In this document: positions 46,752 through 55,618 of the stretch, one piece after another
Position numbering within the stretch: position 1 is the first letter of the stretch
How the letters are laid out: every line of letters starts with the position of its first letter
Origin: Novipirellula artificiosorum
GTDB taxonomy: Bacteria; Planctomycetota; Planctomycetia; Pirellulales; Pirellulaceae
Length of the DNA: 64,000 nt
Reading direction: 5' to 3'
Assembly (NCBI RefSeq): GCF_007860135.1
Contig: NZ_SJPV01000001.1
Coordinates: 296,939 to 360,938 of the forward strand
Position numbers and translations under genes: made by a program
Notes under the pieces: model-generated
The model's database searches: none
What the model was told of the DNA's origin: nothing
Seen by the model: only the letters and a program-made list of their open reading frames with translations

Positions 46752-49367
46752 ATGCCAGACGAAAAGACGAACAACAAGGAACCAGCGAAGCCAGCGAAAA
46801 GTCGCGACAACTTGACGTGGGCGTTGATGGCTGCTGCCGCGACGGCAGCGGCGGTCGGATTCGCGGGGCTGTTCTCGCTATGGTTACGCGGCGGGCCACC
46901 GAATGATCTCGAAACGATCCAGGTTGCCGCGAGAGAATATGTCGCTGGGCGAACCGTCTTAGCCGGCGAGTTAGCCAAGACCGTTGAGTTTCCCTCTTCC
47001 GAAAACGCCCCCCCCGCGGATGCCGAACCGTCAAGCGACGCCTCTCAGGCAGCCGAAGAAGAAATCGCGGATCTGCGGAAGCTAAGAGACTTCTTCGTTG
47101 GGGCGGGACTGGTAGCGCGAGCTCAGCAAACGGACGAACCGAGAAAACGCCGCGAATTGCTATTTGAGGCGGTGCCTCTGCTTGAAAAGGCGTCGAAGTC
47201 GGGATTTCCAGTAGGCCGCGAGGTGGAAGGCTCGCGTTTTCTGGGCGAGTCACTTTTCGAACTGGGACGATTTGACGAGGCGGCCATTCATCTCGAACAA
47301 GTGGTTCTCCGGGCCCCCACACTGAGACGGGCTCTGGTCCCCCTTTTGGCCACAGCTTATTTAAAGACGACCGAGCCCTCCGCGGCCAAAGCCTTGGCCA
47401 TCATGAATCGCTATTTGGCCGACGAATCGCTCCGCGAAGAACCCCGCCGGATCGGTGAACGCATTCGGATCGATGCACTCACGCGGCTCGGGCAATATGA
47501 CGAAGCAGAAAACGCGGTGGCCGAGGCGCTGGAGCAGCTGCCACCGGCGGAAAGCCCGAATCCAACGAAGCATGCAGATGCTCGAGAACAATTCTTACTT
47601 GCGAGAGCCATCGTGGCGGTGGAAAAAGCGATCGGCCGTCATGGCAAAGCGCCGATCGACGAATTGGAGGATCGCAGCGCCGTGATTGCGGAATTGACGC
47701 AAACCCTGTCGGATTTGAATGATCTACAGCGTGAAACGTCACCGCGCACCTCCGCCCGTGCGCGGATCTGGGCAGCCCGCGCGTTGGCTTGCCAGGGGAT
47801 GCCCGATCGAGCACTCGCTCAATTGACGATGGTTCGCCAGCAGCGCCCCTTTGCAGCCGAAGCCATTGTCGGCAGCTTGGAGGAAGTCGAGTTATTGGCC
47901 AAGCAGGGTCGAGGGACGGAGATGCTGCAAACGACTCGTTTCATGATGCGGGAATTGGGAGACAAAGGCGGCTTTGATCCGGCGCTTGTTTCCTTCGAAG
48001 CCTTCCAACGACGGTTCATTGTGGCGCTCGAAAAATTGCGAGATCACGAGGCCTATGCGTCCGCCATCGACATCACGCGGAATATGACCCCCGTCTTCTC
48101 GCCCAGCGAAGCGTTGATGCAAGAGGGGATCACCTATCGCGAGTGGGCGGCTAGCACGATTCGGGATGGAACCAACGTCGGTGGCGACGTGTTGCGAACT
48201 GCTTCCGAAATCGCGCGCTCGCGATTCCGCGCAGCCGGTGACGCGTTTTCGCGGGCTGCAGAAATTGATTTTGACACCGACCGCTACTTGTCGACGCAAT
48301 GGGCAGCGATTGATGCCTATCAACAGGGGCGACACTTTGAACGAAGCATTCGCCTGCTGCGGCCGTATCTACGTTATGAAGAACGCCGTCGCCAACCGCG
48401 TGGCTTGGTCGCGTTTGGACGAGCATTGCTGGCTGACAACAAACCCAACGAAGCGATTGATTCGCTTGAAACCTGCATTGCGGAATTCCCCCGCGATCCG
48501 CTCCGCTACGACGCCCGATTGCTGCTTGCAATGGCTCATTCAGAAATCGGTGACTTGGAAAAGTCGCGGAGCTACTTGATGGACAACTTGCAAGACGGCG
48601 AATTGACTCCTCAAAGCCCCGCGTGGCGTGATTCGCTCTTTACACTTGCGGAAATGCTCTACCGAAAAGGCTATGAAAACCATCTTGCCGCTCAGCGTGT
48701 CGGTGCCGAAGAGCGAATCGAAAAGCTGAAAGAAAACCAACCCATCCTGGAAGACGCGATTCGCCGCCTCGACGAAGCTGCCGAACGGTATTGGCCGCTG
48801 CCGCGAGCGGAGTCGGCAACCTATTTGGCCGCTCGTAGCCATCTGTTGGCCGCAGAATGGCCACGACTCGAATCACAATCAGAAGATGTCCTGGATGCCG
48901 CCCGCCGAACTTTGCGAACCAAAGTGGACAACGAATTGCAAGCCGCGCTCGATGGCTTTTCACGGTTAAAAGAAAGTTTGTTGGTTTGCGAGGACGAAGA
49001 ACGCCTTTCCGATGATTCCAGATCCATGCTGCGCAACTGTTTCATGTCCGAAGCCGACACACTCAAAGAACTCGGGCGTTTGGACGATGCCTCGGTGGCC
49101 TACCGAGCCGTTTCCCTTCGCTACATGAATGAACCCACGGCGCTCGAGGCGATCCTCGGCCAAGCCTGTTGCGTGCGGGAGCTCGGTCGTGACCGTGAAG
49201 CCGCTCTGCTTGTTCGTCAAGCCGATGTCGTCCTGCAACGAATCCCACCCAAATTCGACGACGACTTCCAAAAGACCACCCGCTATGATCGCGAAGGCTG
49301 GCAACAGCTTCTGGCCTGGATGAACGCAGGGATTCAAGATCCTGGTGGCATCCCAGGACAAACCTAA
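46752..49367 (+). CDS. TPR-repeat membrane protein of unknown function
   Basis: 871 aa from ATG 46752 (MPDEKTNNKEPAKPAKSRDN). One membrane helix (about residues 25-46) follows a Lys-rich cytosolic start, so the rest is probably periplasmic. Repeated helix pairs of TPR type occur through about 100-850, for example FELGRFDEAAIHLEQVVL, LGQYDEAENAVAEALEQLP, MPDRALAQLTMVRQQ, DNKPNEAIDSLETCIAEFP and IGDLEKSRSYLMDNL. Such proteins usually act as scaffolds. An in-frame GTG at 46746 is an alternative start. Confidence 0.8.
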   Translation: MPDEKTNNKEPAKPAKSRDNLTWALMAAAATAAAVGFAGLFSLWLRGGPPNDLETIQVAAREYVAGRTVLAGELAKTVEFPSSENAPPADAEPSSDASQAAEEEIADLRKLRDFFVGAGLVARAQQTDEPRKRRELLFEAVPLLEKASKSGFPVGREVEGSRFLGESLFELGRFDEAAIHLEQVVLRAPTLRRALVPLLATAYLKTTEPSAAKALAIMNRYLADESLREEPRRIGERIRIDALTRLGQYDEAENAVAEALEQLPPAESPNPTKHADAREQFLLARAIVAVEKAIGRHGKAPIDELEDRSAVIAELTQTLSDLNDLQRETSPRTSARARIWAARALACQGMPDRALAQLTMVRQQRPFAAEAIVGSLEEVELLAKQGRGTEMLQTTRFMMRELGDKGGFDPALVSFEAFQRRFIVALEKLRDHEAYASAIDITRNMTPVFSPSEALMQEGITYREWAASTIRDGTNVGGDVLRTASEIARSRFRAAGDAFSRAAEIDFDTDRYLSTQWAAIDAYQQGRHFERSIRLLRPYLRYEERRRQPRGLVAFGRALLADNKPNEAIDSLETCIAEFPRDPLRYDARLLLAMAHSEIGDLEKSRSYLMDNLQDGELTPQSPAWRDSLFTLAEMLYRKGYENHLAAQRVGAEERIEKLKENQPILEDAIRRLDEAAERYWPLPRAESATYLAARSHLLAAEWPRLESQSEDVLDAARRTLRTKVDNELQAALDGFSRLKESLLVCEDEERLSDDSRSMLRNCFMSEADTLKELGRLDDASVAYRAVSLRYMNEPTALEAILGQACCVRELGRDREAALLVRQADVVLQRIPPKFDDDFQKTTRYDREGWQQLLAWMNAGIQDPGGIPGQT

Positions 49368-49407
49368 GCCGACATGATCACCTTGAGATAACGATGGAGT
49401 AACCGCC

Positions 49408-49857
49408 ATGGATGGAAAGCAATTAGCATCGTTGGTCGATGAGCGCCACAAGATTTTGTGCGACCTCGTCCAACTCAGCCAATCACAGCTTGAAGCGATC
49501 GACGCAGGACGAATGAATGAACTGATGCATTTGCTTTCCGCAAAACAACCCCCTCTTGCGAAGCTCGCCAGCGTTTCCCAGCAACTCCACATCGCGATCG
49601 GCGATGACCCCGAAATGCGAATGTGGTCTTCGCCACAGCGAAGAAGCGAATGCCGGAAAAAAAATGAACAATGTGAGCAAATGCTAGCCGAATTGATGGA
49701 GATGGAATCGTCGTGCGAAACGAAGCTTGTGACCAGCCGTGCGGAAATCGAACAGCGAATTCAACGCAGCGATGGTGTCAAACGGGCCAATCAGAGTTAC
49801 CGACAATCCGACATCCAACCGAGTTGCGGGGGGCAACTCGATTTGTCGAGTCAATAG
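49408..49857 (+). CDS. FlgN-like helical protein
   Basis: 149 aa, mainly helical and charged. The opening MDGKQLASLVDERHKILCDLVQLSQSQ and the pattern of long alternating helices resemble FlgN-type flagellar chaperones and other planctomycete genes called FlgN-like. No other flagellar gene is in the window, so the role is inferred weakly. It starts 40 nt after the TPR gene and may be co-transcribed. Confidence 0.5.
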   Translation: MDGKQLASLVDERHKILCDLVQLSQSQLEAIDAGRMNELMHLLSAKQPPLAKLASVSQQLHIAIGDDPEMRMWSSPQRRSECRKKNEQCEQMLAELMEMESSCETKLVTSRAEIEQRIQRSDGVKRANQSYRQSDIQPSCGGQLDLSSQ

Positions 49858-49969
49858 AAAAAGGATCGGTCTAGACATCGCGTCGACGGCTTCACTACAA
49901 GACAATCCGAATACAAACGCCTGGTCAAAAATTGACGAGGAAACGATAACGCAACCGAGGGAACGAAAG

Positions 49970-50209
49970 ATGAATGTGAACTTCTTTGAATGGCTACGGG
50001 ACGGTGTCCGGCAATCGGTGTTGCTGGGCGTCAGCGATGCGATTGAACAAATCGGGACTCCAGCGGACAGCGATAACCTACATCCGAATGTCGCCGCGCT
50101 GCTGGCCGGAGAAACCGATCAACCCAAATCGACTCGATCCAAGAGCGCCGGTGGGCGGAAACGCCTGGGAAAGTCGCTGAAGGACATGAACTCCACCGCA
50201 ACGACGTGA
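49970..50209 (+). CDS. Small hypothetical protein
   Basis: 79 aa from ATG 49970 (MNVNFFEWLRDGVRQSVLLGVSDA), with a good GAGGGAACGAAAG leader. The C-terminus is basic (KSAGGRKRLGKSLKD). No domain is recognised. It follows the FlgN-like gene by 112 nt. The upstream frame back to 49739 overlaps that gene and is not used. Confidence 0.6.
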   Translation: MNVNFFEWLRDGVRQSVLLGVSDAIEQIGTPADSDNLHPNVAALLAGETDQPKSTRSKSAGGRKRLGKSLKDMNSTATT

Positions 50210-50253
50210 TCAGCACTCGACCTGCTGAGAAACGCTCGATAAACGACCGTGTT

Positions 50254-50274
50254 GTGGCTGGCGTTTCCAGCCAC
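50254..50274 (+). other. Short hairpin downstream of the small hypothetical gene
   Basis: GTGGCTGG and CCAGCCAC enclose a CGTTT loop, a perfect 8-bp stem. No T-run is present. It may end the TPR operon. Confidence 0.4.
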
Positions 50275-50379
50275 TCGCGGATGCCGAAGGTGCATCAACT
50301 CACCAAGCGATCCTTCGATCGTCATACAAGGCGATTCAGGTTAGACGAACTGGTGCCGTAGACCGACGCCACTCGTCAG

Positions 50380-50407
50380 TTGAAATTCTTCAGGGCGAGG
50401 GTACAAT
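50380..50407 (+). promoter_or_regulatory. Promoter of tRNA-Gly
   Basis: TTGAAA (50380-50385) and TACAAT (50402-50407) lie 16 nt apart, and transcription would begin about 35 nt before the tRNA 5' end. The match to sigma-70 promoters is good. Confidence 0.6.
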
Positions 50408-50448
50408 CGATTCTCCGAAAGGGAGGGAAACTTGCCCAGGGACTCCCT

Positions 50449-50521
50449 GCGGGCGTAACTCAGTTGGCAGAGTGACAGCTTCCCAAGCTGTTTGTCGCGA
50501 GTTCGAATCTCGTCGCCCGCT
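50449..50521 (+). tRNA. tRNA-Gly (CCC)
   Basis: 73 nt. The acceptor GCGGGCG pairs with CGCCCGC, with discriminator T. The anticodon loop TTCCCAA gives CCC. The T-arm has GAGTTCGAATCTC. It stands at the left edge of the polysaccharide-use locus; no duplicated tRNA 3' end was seen within the window. Confidence 0.95.
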
Positions 50522-50727
50522 TCTTGTTTCGGGAATCGCTACACCCGAGACTACACCCTACGCATAAAACTTGGAAGAATCAGGCAACAGACGCTAACGC
50601 CAAACAAGTAGCCTTGGCATGGAACACCCAACACAAGGCCTGACCCCGGGAAGCGTGACCCTCGGCCGTGACACGTCGCTCCTCGCGTGCATACTCCAGT
50701 TTGCGGTTTCTCGACGCATAGACTTCT

Positions 50728-51573
50728 TCAGGATGGTGTTTTACTTGCCGCTGTTGGACGATTCGCTTTGCGAAAATCTCGCGGAGCGCAGCCACAGCCC
50801 GCTTTAAACGCTTCATTAAATCGGCTGAGGCTTTGGAAACCCGAGTCGAGTGCGACATTTAAGATCGTGTCGTCCGTGGTGACCAGCAGCCGTTGTGCGT
50901 GCGAGATGCGGTGCTGGATAATGAATGCCGTCATCGTGGTGCCAAACGTCTTGCGGAACAAAGTCATCGCGTAGTTGGCGTGGATGTCCAAGGCTTCGGC
51001 AATCGATTGAGACGTTAACGGCTGTTGATAGTTTCGCGCGATGTAACAGGCGATTTGATCGGCCCGAGTCAACGCGGCCATCGACGTAAGCACTACCCCT
51101 TCGGTCATGCCGTGAGCAAATCGTAACAGCCGAGCCTGGACTTCCAAACGTGCGGCACGTTCCAGCACTCGGTCGTCGGTCTTCAGGTCCTGCTCCCAGC
51201 GCCGGAATGACATTTCGTCCCAGTTGTTGTGAATGAGATCGACCATGAGTTCCCCTTGCAGGATGCGATTCACAAAACTCAAATCGAGTCCCGCCCGCAG
51301 AAATTCGCTCAACGGAAGCGTTACGACGAAATAGGGTGCCTCTCCTTCAACCTCCACGATTTGATGCGGAATCGCGGCCCAGAAAATGCCGAGTCTCCCG
51401 GCTTCGATCGTGGTTCGCTGGCCGCCCAGCAGGTAAGTCAGAGAACCGGCCGTGAGCAGGTTCAGTTCGATCTCGTTGTGCCGGTCTGGACGGGACATCC
51501 GCGTCGGCGTCCACCGTTCGCAGGCGAAACCATACGGTGAGAAGTCAGGGCGTTGGGTGTCGAATCGCTTCAT
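50728..51573 (-). CDS. AraC-family transcriptional regulator with cupin-like sensor
   Basis: 281 aa from ATG 51573 (MKRFDTQRPDFSPYGFACERW). The N-terminal part (HNEIELNLLTAGSLTYLLGG, ending AIPHQIVEVEG) is a cupin sugar-sensing fold as in MelR-type AraC proteins. The C-terminal two helix-turn-helix motifs are SIAEALDIHANYAMTLFRKTF and TILNVALDSGFQSLSRFNEAF. It is divergent from the pectate-lyase-like gene, with 145 nt between, and is the probable regulator of the locus on the right. The longer frame to 51900 overlaps the opposite gene and is rejected. Confidence 0.88.
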   Translation of the reverse strand: MKRFDTQRPDFSPYGFACERWTPTRMSRPDRHNEIELNLLTAGSLTYLLGGQRTTIEAGRLGIFWAAIPHQIVEVEGEAPYFVVTLPLSEFLRAGLDLSFVNRILQGELMVDLIHNNWDEMSFRRWEQDLKTDDRVLERAARLEVQARLLRFAHGMTEGVVLTSMAALTRADQIACYIARNYQQPLTSQSIAEALDIHANYAMTLFRKTFGTTMTAFIIQHRISHAQRLLVTTDDTILNVALDSGFQSLSRFNEAFKAGCGCAPRDFRKANRPTAASKTPS

Positions 51574-51718
51574 TGCCTTAGAATATCGTGAATATTGCCA
51601 CGATGGCAGGGAGACTTGCGGTGCTTTTGTGGATAATCTGGCCCGAGACTTAGCGCGTGACCCGCTGCTGAACCACAACCTATCGAACTCACGGCAAACA
51701 GATGGAACGGCAAACGAT

Positions 51719-53122
51719 ATGAAATTCCCATCCACCTCAACCATCCTGCTAACCCTTGGTGGACTGCTGGGCCTGCTTTCCGGCGCAGCTGGCGACGAAA
51801 CTAATCCGGCAAACGTCACTGCCTTTCCGGGCGCGGAGGGATACGGGGCGGTGACGCCTGGAGGCCGCGGCGGCGAGGTGATTGCAGTGACCAATACCAA
51901 CGGCAGTGGACCCGGCAGTCTTCAAGCGGCCTGCAATGCCCAAGGGCCGCGAATTGTGGTCTTCAAAGTGTCGGGAACCATCGATGGAGATGTGAAAATC
52001 AAGAATGATTTCATCACGATTGCCGGCCAGACCGCTCCTGGTGATGGGATCACGATTAAAGGCAATCTCGCCATCGACGCCAATGATGTTGTGATTCGAT
52101 ATATCAGAGTCAGGACCGACCACGATGGCGACGCGCTTGGCGGTCGGTACCGAAAAAACATCATTGTGGACCATGTGTCAGCCAGTTGGAGCAGCGATGA
52201 AGTGTTCTCGCTGTACCACAATGAAAACGTCACGATTCAATGGTGCATGATCACCGAAGCCTGCGCGAAGGCAGACGGGTCGCATCGTTTCGGCGGCATC
52301 TGGGGAAACCAACACGCCACTTATCACCACAACTTGATTGCACACAATGACAGTCGCAATCCGCGCTGGGCATCGGGTTGTGGGTACAATGACTACCGAA
52401 ACAACTTGTTGTACAACTGGGGTTATCAAAGCTGCTACGGTGGCGAAGCACATCAAAAAGGCGATCGGCGAAAACCACCTATCGAGTTCTCCGCCATCAA
52501 CATGATCGCCAACTACTACAAGCCTGGTCCCGCCACGCGAAGCGACGTGAAGGACTGCATCGCGAGTCCTTCGTCCAGAGGCGATGGCGATTACGGTGAT
52601 TGGCACGTGGCCGATAACTATGTTGATGGTTTTCCTGAAGTCACCGCTGACAACTGGTCGGGCGTAAAAGGCAAGAGCTTTACAAAGCTGGCCTCGCCGT
52701 GGCAGGCATTGCCCATTCATCAACAATCCGCCCAGGCTGCGTACACAACTGTCCTCGAGCAATCTGGATGCTCGTTGCCCAAGCGGGATTCGATTGACAC
52801 TCGCATCATTGAAGAAGTCCGCAACGGCACCGCGACTCATGGCAACAACGGCATCATCACCACGCCGGAGGACGTCGGCGGCTGGCCGGAACTGCGTTCT
52901 GCGGAAGCGCCGCTGGATTCAGACGGTGATGGCATGCCCGACGACTGGGAAACGGAATTCGGCTTGGATGCGAACCAGGCAGAGGACAACTCATCCGACA
53001 AAGACGGAGACGGATTTACCAACGTCGAGGAATACCTTAACGGGACCGATCCGACTGAGTTCATCGACTACACTAAGTCCGAAAACAACATCAATTCGTT
53101 GGAGAACTCAGATGCGAAGTAG
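51719..53122 (+). CDS. Secreted pectate lyase-like protein with Ca-binding repeat domain
   Basis: 467 aa from ATG 51719. A signal peptide ends near SGAAGDE. The body is a right-handed beta-helix of the polysaccharide lyase 1-like type: FPGAEGYGAVTPGGRGG, GPRIVVFKVSGTIDG, DFITIAGQTAPGDGITI, and GGIWGNQHATYHHNLIAHN, then a basic RNPRWASGCGYNDYRNNLLYNWG region that may hold the catalytic Arg. The C-terminus (about 400-460) has thrombospondin-3/dockerin-like DxDGDGxxDDWE repeats that bind calcium. It should cleave pectin or a related polyuronate. Its last codons overlap the DUF1593 gene start. Confidence 0.85.
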   Translation: MKFPSTSTILLTLGGLLGLLSGAAGDETNPANVTAFPGAEGYGAVTPGGRGGEVIAVTNTNGSGPGSLQAACNAQGPRIVVFKVSGTIDGDVKIKNDFITIAGQTAPGDGITIKGNLAIDANDVVIRYIRVRTDHDGDALGGRYRKNIIVDHVSASWSSDEVFSLYHNENVTIQWCMITEACAKADGSHRFGGIWGNQHATYHHNLIAHNDSRNPRWASGCGYNDYRNNLLYNWGYQSCYGGEAHQKGDRRKPPIEFSAINMIANYYKPGPATRSDVKDCIASPSSRGDGDYGDWHVADNYVDGFPEVTADNWSGVKGKSFTKLASPWQALPIHQQSAQAAYTTVLEQSGCSLPKRDSIDTRIIEEVRNGTATHGNNGIITTPEDVGGWPELRSAEAPLDSDGDGMPDDWETEFGLDANQAEDNSSDKDGDGFTNVEEYLNGTDPTEFIDYTKSENNINSLENSDAK

Positions 53123-54611
53123 AGACGTGGCGCAAGCTACCAGCTTGCGTTATCTGGCGGCGACGATACCGGCAAGCAGGAGGCCTACGCCACTCTTCAA
53201 TGCACTTTTCGTCGCACTGGCATTGATAGGACTGGCATCGATCGCACTGGCCGATTCGAGCACGCTGAGCGCATCGGACCAACCACGCGTGATTGTCACT
53301 AGCGACGGTGAGATCGACGACGAGTGTTCGTTGGTCCGGTTCCTGCTGTACGCGAACGAGTTCGTCGTCGAGGGGATCATCACATCCAGTTCGCAGTATC
53401 ATGCTCACGGCCACAATTGGGCCGGAGACGACTGGGCGCAACCCTACCTGGAGGCGTATGCCAAAGTCTATCCGAACCTTGTGAAACATGATCCTCGCTA
53501 CCCGAAACCTGAATTGCTTCAGTCTCGAACGCTGCTCGGGAACGTGAAGTCGGAAGGGGAAATGGACGAGGTCACCCCGGGTTCGCAGAGGATCGTTGAG
53601 GTCTTGCTGGATAGTCCGGACACGCGACCTGTTTGGCTTCAAGCCTGGGGTGGGACGAACACGATCGCACGAGCATTAAAGACAATCGAAGAGCAGCATC
53701 CGGAAAAAATGGCTGAGGTGGCGAAGAAGATCCGCTTCTATTTCATCTGGGAACAGGACGAGACTTACCAAACTTACATCCGTCCGAACTGGGGCAAGTT
53801 CGACATCCCGACGATCATTTCCGACCAGTTCCTCGCCTTCGCGTACGAGAACCAGAGGCAGGCCGTTCCTCAGGAAGTGCAGCATTACTTCTCTGCGTCG
53901 TGGATGAACCAACACCTCCGTGACCGTGGTCCGCTGGTCGCCTTGTACAAGGCACACGATGACGGACGTTTTCGGTCCGAAGGGGACTCGCCCGCGTTCC
54001 TGCACGTCATTCCGAACGGATTGCGCAGTGAAGAATCACCGGATTGGGGCGGCTGGGGCGGACGTTTTGTCAAAGTCCGCAGCAACACGTGGCTCGACCC
54101 CGTGGCCGAGCCTGGCTACGAATATCCCGCGGGCCGCTGGTATACCGGTTCAGCCTGGGGCCGCCAGCGCGTGAAGCAAGAGATCCCCAACGACGAAGTC
54201 TTGACCGCCTACTTGAGGCCCCAGTGGCGGTGGATTGATGCGATCCAAAACGACTTTGCAGCCAGGGCTGACTGGTGCGTGAAGGAATTCAAAGACGCCA
54301 ATCATTCCCCCGTCGTCAGTATTGACGGCGCACTAAGTCGGGAAGTGACACCTGGTGAAGCCGTGAAGCTCTCCGCCTCAGCAACGGATCCTGATGGAGA
54401 CAGGCTGACGTTCCGCTGGTGGCAATACAGCGAAGCTGACTCTGCAAAGGCGACCGTCACCATCGCCGGAATTGATTCGGCTAACGACGCCAGCTTTGTT
54501 GTGCCAGATGAACCGGGCAAACAGGTTCACATCATTCTCGAAGTGACAGACAACGGCACGCCGTCACTCGTCGGCTATCAACGCGTTGTCTGCAATATCA
54601 AAGGAAACTGA
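53112..54611 (+). CDS. DUF1593 (nucleoside hydrolase-like) secreted protein, paralogue 1
   Basis: 499 aa from ATG 53112, overlapping the lyase stop (53120-53122). The N-terminal 28 residues are encoded largely by an inverted-pair repeat (53127-53193); a hydrophobic core (LFVALALIGLASIALA) follows and would complete an odd, long signal peptide. The DUF1593/Sde182 domain begins RVIVTSDGEIDDECSLVRFL and has the D-x-x-x-x-D-D-E pattern of nucleoside hydrolase folds, then FVVEGIITSSSQY, VWLQAWGGTNTIARAL and GWGGRFVKVR. A cadherin-like C-terminal module (SIDGALSREVTPGEAVKLS onward) follows. The substrate is probably a glycoside, not established. Confidence 0.85.
   Translation: MRSRDVAQATSLRYLAATIPASRRPTPLFNALFVALALIGLASIALADSSTLSASDQPRVIVTSDGEIDDECSLVRFLLYANEFVVEGIITSSSQYHAHGHNWAGDDWAQPYLEAYAKVYPNLVKHDPRYPKPELLQSRTLLGNVKSEGEMDEVTPGSQRIVEVLLDSPDTRPVWLQAWGGTNTIARALKTIEEQHPEKMAEVAKKIRFYFIWEQDETYQTYIRPNWGKFDIPTIISDQFLAFAYENQRQAVPQEVQHYFSASWMNQHLRDRGPLVALYKAHDDGRFRSEGDSPAFLHVIPNGLRSEESPDWGGWGGRFVKVRSNTWLDPVAEPGYEYPAGRWYTGSAWGRQRVKQEIPNDEVLTAYLRPQWRWIDAIQNDFAARADWCVKEFKDANHSPVVSIDGALSREVTPGEAVKLSASATDPDGDRLTFRWWQYSEADSAKATVTIAGIDSANDASFVVPDEPGKQVHIILEVTDNGTPSLVGYQRVVCNIKGN
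53127..53193. repeat. Inverted-pair palindromic repeat, copy A
   Basis: The left arm (53127-53149) has 21 of 23 bases of the copy B arm, which contains TAAGCTTCCAGCTTGCG; the right arm (53171-53193) matches its reverse complement at 19 of 23. It lies within the N-terminal coding region of the first DUF1593 gene. Confidence 0.8.
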
Positions 54612-54612
54612 A

Positions 54613-55614
54613 ATGAGATTGGAACATCTGCGGCAAGTCGTTTTCGCATCGCTTGCCTTTACCCTGTTGCTTGGCATGCCTTGCCAGGTCCGTGCTGATG
54701 GGTTTTCGGTCTCGTGCGAGGAGTCTCAGGTCACGATTGAATACGACGGCAACCTTGTCACCAAGTATCACTATCGAGACACAGATGCGAGGAAACCCTT
54801 TTTTTGGCCCGTGATCGGTCCCAAGGGTAAGTCGATGACGAGAGCGTTTCCGATGGAAACCGTCGATGGTGAGCAACATGACCATCCACACCATCGTGGT
54901 GTTTGGTTCGGTCACCAAGGCGTCGGAGGCGCTGATACCTGGCTCGAAGCGGCCTCAAAGAATTTCAAAGGCGAAAAGCAAGCAGAATTCTTGGCGAGCC
55001 TGGGCAGAATCGCACACACCGCGTTTACGGAAATCTCGGCCAGCCAAGATCACGCCGTCATTCGTTCAACGAATGATTACCTGGATTCTACTGGAAAGCA
55101 ACTCATGGCGGACGAGCGATCGATGGTACTTCATTTTTCCAACGGCCAACTCGTACTCGATTTTGATATTACGCTGCTTGGTAAGTACGGTGATGTCGAG
55201 TTAAAGGACATGAAAGACGCCGGGGTAAACGTTCGCGTACCGACGTCCATGTCGCTTACCGATGGCAAGGGGAATATCATCAACAGCGTCGGAGATCGCG
55301 ACGGTGATACGTGGTCAAAAGCGGCTGATTGGGTCGACTACCACGGCCCCGTAGGCGGCGAAAATGTTGGCGTCGCGTTTCTGAATCATCCTTCAAGCTT
55401 CCGTCATCCGACTCGCTGGCATGTTCGTGACTACGGCTTGTTCACGGCCAATGCGTTTGGACCGCACAGCCTCGACGAAAGTGCTGAATCCGGCACGTTC
55501 ACGCTAAAGGACGGCGAGAAAGTCCAACTACGCCATCGCATTATCTTTCACGAGGGTGACGAAAAGGCAGCCAAAATCGCAGAAGCCTATAAAGCTTACG
55601 CCACAGGGCGATAG
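54613..55614 (+). CDS. Secreted PmoA-like (DUF6807) protein
   Basis: 333 aa from ATG 54613, 1 nt after the DUF1593 stop. A signal peptide ends near QVRADGF. Marks of the family (named for methane-oxygenase annotation but found in glycan loci): ARKPFFWPVIGPKG, DHPHHRGVWFGHQGVGG, and a C-terminal HPTRWHVRDYGLFTANAFG. Histidines in HDHPHHRG are probably metal-binding. The enzyme activity is unknown. Confidence 0.85.
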   Translation: MRLEHLRQVVFASLAFTLLLGMPCQVRADGFSVSCEESQVTIEYDGNLVTKYHYRDTDARKPFFWPVIGPKGKSMTRAFPMETVDGEQHDHPHHRGVWFGHQGVGGADTWLEAASKNFKGEKQAEFLASLGRIAHTAFTEISASQDHAVIRSTNDYLDSTGKQLMADERSMVLHFSNGQLVLDFDITLLGKYGDVELKDMKDAGVNVRVPTSMSLTDGKGNIINSVGDRDGDTWSKAADWVDYHGPVGGENVGVAFLNHPSSFRHPTRWHVRDYGLFTANAFGPHSLDESAESGTFTLKDGEKVQLRHRIIFHEGDEKAAKIAEAYKAYATGR

Positions 55615-55618
55615 ATCA

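Noticed and set aside
50530..50560. Possible attachment site after tRNA-Gly
   Set aside because: No second copy of the tRNA 3' end or of this sequence occurs in the window, so there is no evidence for att repeats.
53796..53851. Possible repeat array or CRISPR-like spacing in the glycan locus
   Set aside because: Direct comparison showed no regular repeat with spacers; the only true repeats are the inverted pairs listed above.
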